Below, in pieces: positions 49,326-49,511 of a DNA stretch of 49,511 bases. The DNA is from CAZEHJ01 sp964512485 (GTDB taxonomy: Bacteria > Bacteroidota > Rhodothermia > Rhodothermales > UBA10348). The stretch is taken from assembly GCA_964512485.1 (NCBI GenBank), contig CAZEHJ010000021.1:1-49511 (forward strand), written 5' to 3'. The notes under the pieces were generated by a model. The model did no database searches. It saw nothing but the letters and a program-made list of their open reading frames with translations, and was not told the origin of the DNA. The stretch's first letter is position 1. Every line of letters begins with the position of its first letter. Made by a program: the position numbers and the translations under genes.

Positions 49326-49511
49326 CGGTGTTTCGCGATCGGCTCCGTGGAGCGCGATTCGCCTGACACTTCGACGAAACAAGAGCCGAATCAAATCGGG
49401 TTCTATCGCAAAAGTGTACAGACCTGAAAAAATAAGAATTCGACTCAGCCTTATCAATGCAAACGGGTCCTGTGATCAATCACCGCACAAAATTCACGTC
49501 ACGACCATATT
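49326..49511. other. Right-end region upstream of tRNA-Gln
   Basis: It should hold the tRNA/prs promoter (minus strand); TACACT followed by TTTTG near 49413 is a possible -10 but without a clear -35. On the plus strand an ATG at 49457 opens a frame to the window end (MQTGPVINHRTKFTSRPY), too short to judge. Confidence 0.35.

Noticed and set aside
49457..49511. Start of a gene running off the right edge
   Set aside because: Only 18 codons are visible, with no ribosome-binding site or recognisable motif, so it cannot be supported.

Overview
The window is about 49.5 kb of a moderate-GC bacterial chromosome, taken from a draft scaffold with two 100-N gaps. The gene content fits the Bacteroidota/Rhodothermota group (Rhodothermales/Balneolales-like). 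It has a TonB-dependent receptor with a carboxypeptidase-regulatory-like N-terminus, a PorQ-type outer-membrane protein, a very long SecA (1131 aa) and a fused E1 alpha/beta 2-oxoacid dehydrogenase. It also has a DPP-IV-type S9 peptidase, a membrane pyrophosphatase and several TAnnTTTG promoter elements. The taxon is inferred from family content and no marker gene was compared. No CRISPR array, insertion sequence, prophage or rRNA operon is visible. The only RNA gene found is tRNA-Gln(UUG) near the right end.

Layout. 1-2.1 kb: the 3' end of an ABC-2-type permease, overlapped by a lipoprotein gene, then an arginine-dihydrolase-like enzyme preceded by a 16-codon leader ORF. 2.1-8.2 kb, mostly minus strand: TonB receptor, DUF3592-like membrane protein, HNH nuclease, MOSC protein and M28 peptidase. 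8.2-16.7 kb: pseudouridine-5'-phosphate glycosidase, D-Ala-D-Ala ligase, a metallophosphoesterase, a dpp4-pyrC pair, and alanine racemase with an N-terminal hexapeptide repeat. Alr and Ddl are two enzymes of the D-Ala branch of peptidoglycan synthesis. 16.7-21.3 kb: an OmpR/PhoB-type two-component pair and the E1 fusion. 21.3-27.1 kb: cystathionine gamma-synthase-like enzyme, TPR lipoprotein, an unrecognised protein paired with fumarylacetoacetase, and Hsp20 behind a sigma-54-like promoter. 27.2-31.3 kb: a second two-component pair divergent from a Gly/Pro-rich exported protein, then a Nudix hydrolase. 31.3-38 kb: a secA-recN-phosphohexomutase run. 38.3-42.9 kb: PorQ-like protein, PH-domain membrane protein, a tyrosine recombinase lacking both catalytic arginines, and a 2-oxoacid dehydrogenase E2. 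43-49.5 kb: membrane pyrophosphatase, beta-propeller protein, SUI1/YciH factor, and the tRNA-Gln-prs-rplY-pth cluster.

Most of this is housekeeping. The items I rate highest are: (i) the tyrosine recombinase with Ser and Thr in place of its two catalytic Arg, preceded by a nested repeat array around a palindrome; (ii) a 12-mer shared between that array and the region upstream of the HNH gene; (iii) the unrecognised protein fixed next to fumarylacetoacetase; (iv) the sigma-54-like promoter before hsp20; (v) the in-frame 18-bp repeat at the start of alr; (vi) strong hairpins placed between same-strand genes. Both N gaps are flanked by exact duplications (33 and 55 bp) and look like scaffolding artefacts.
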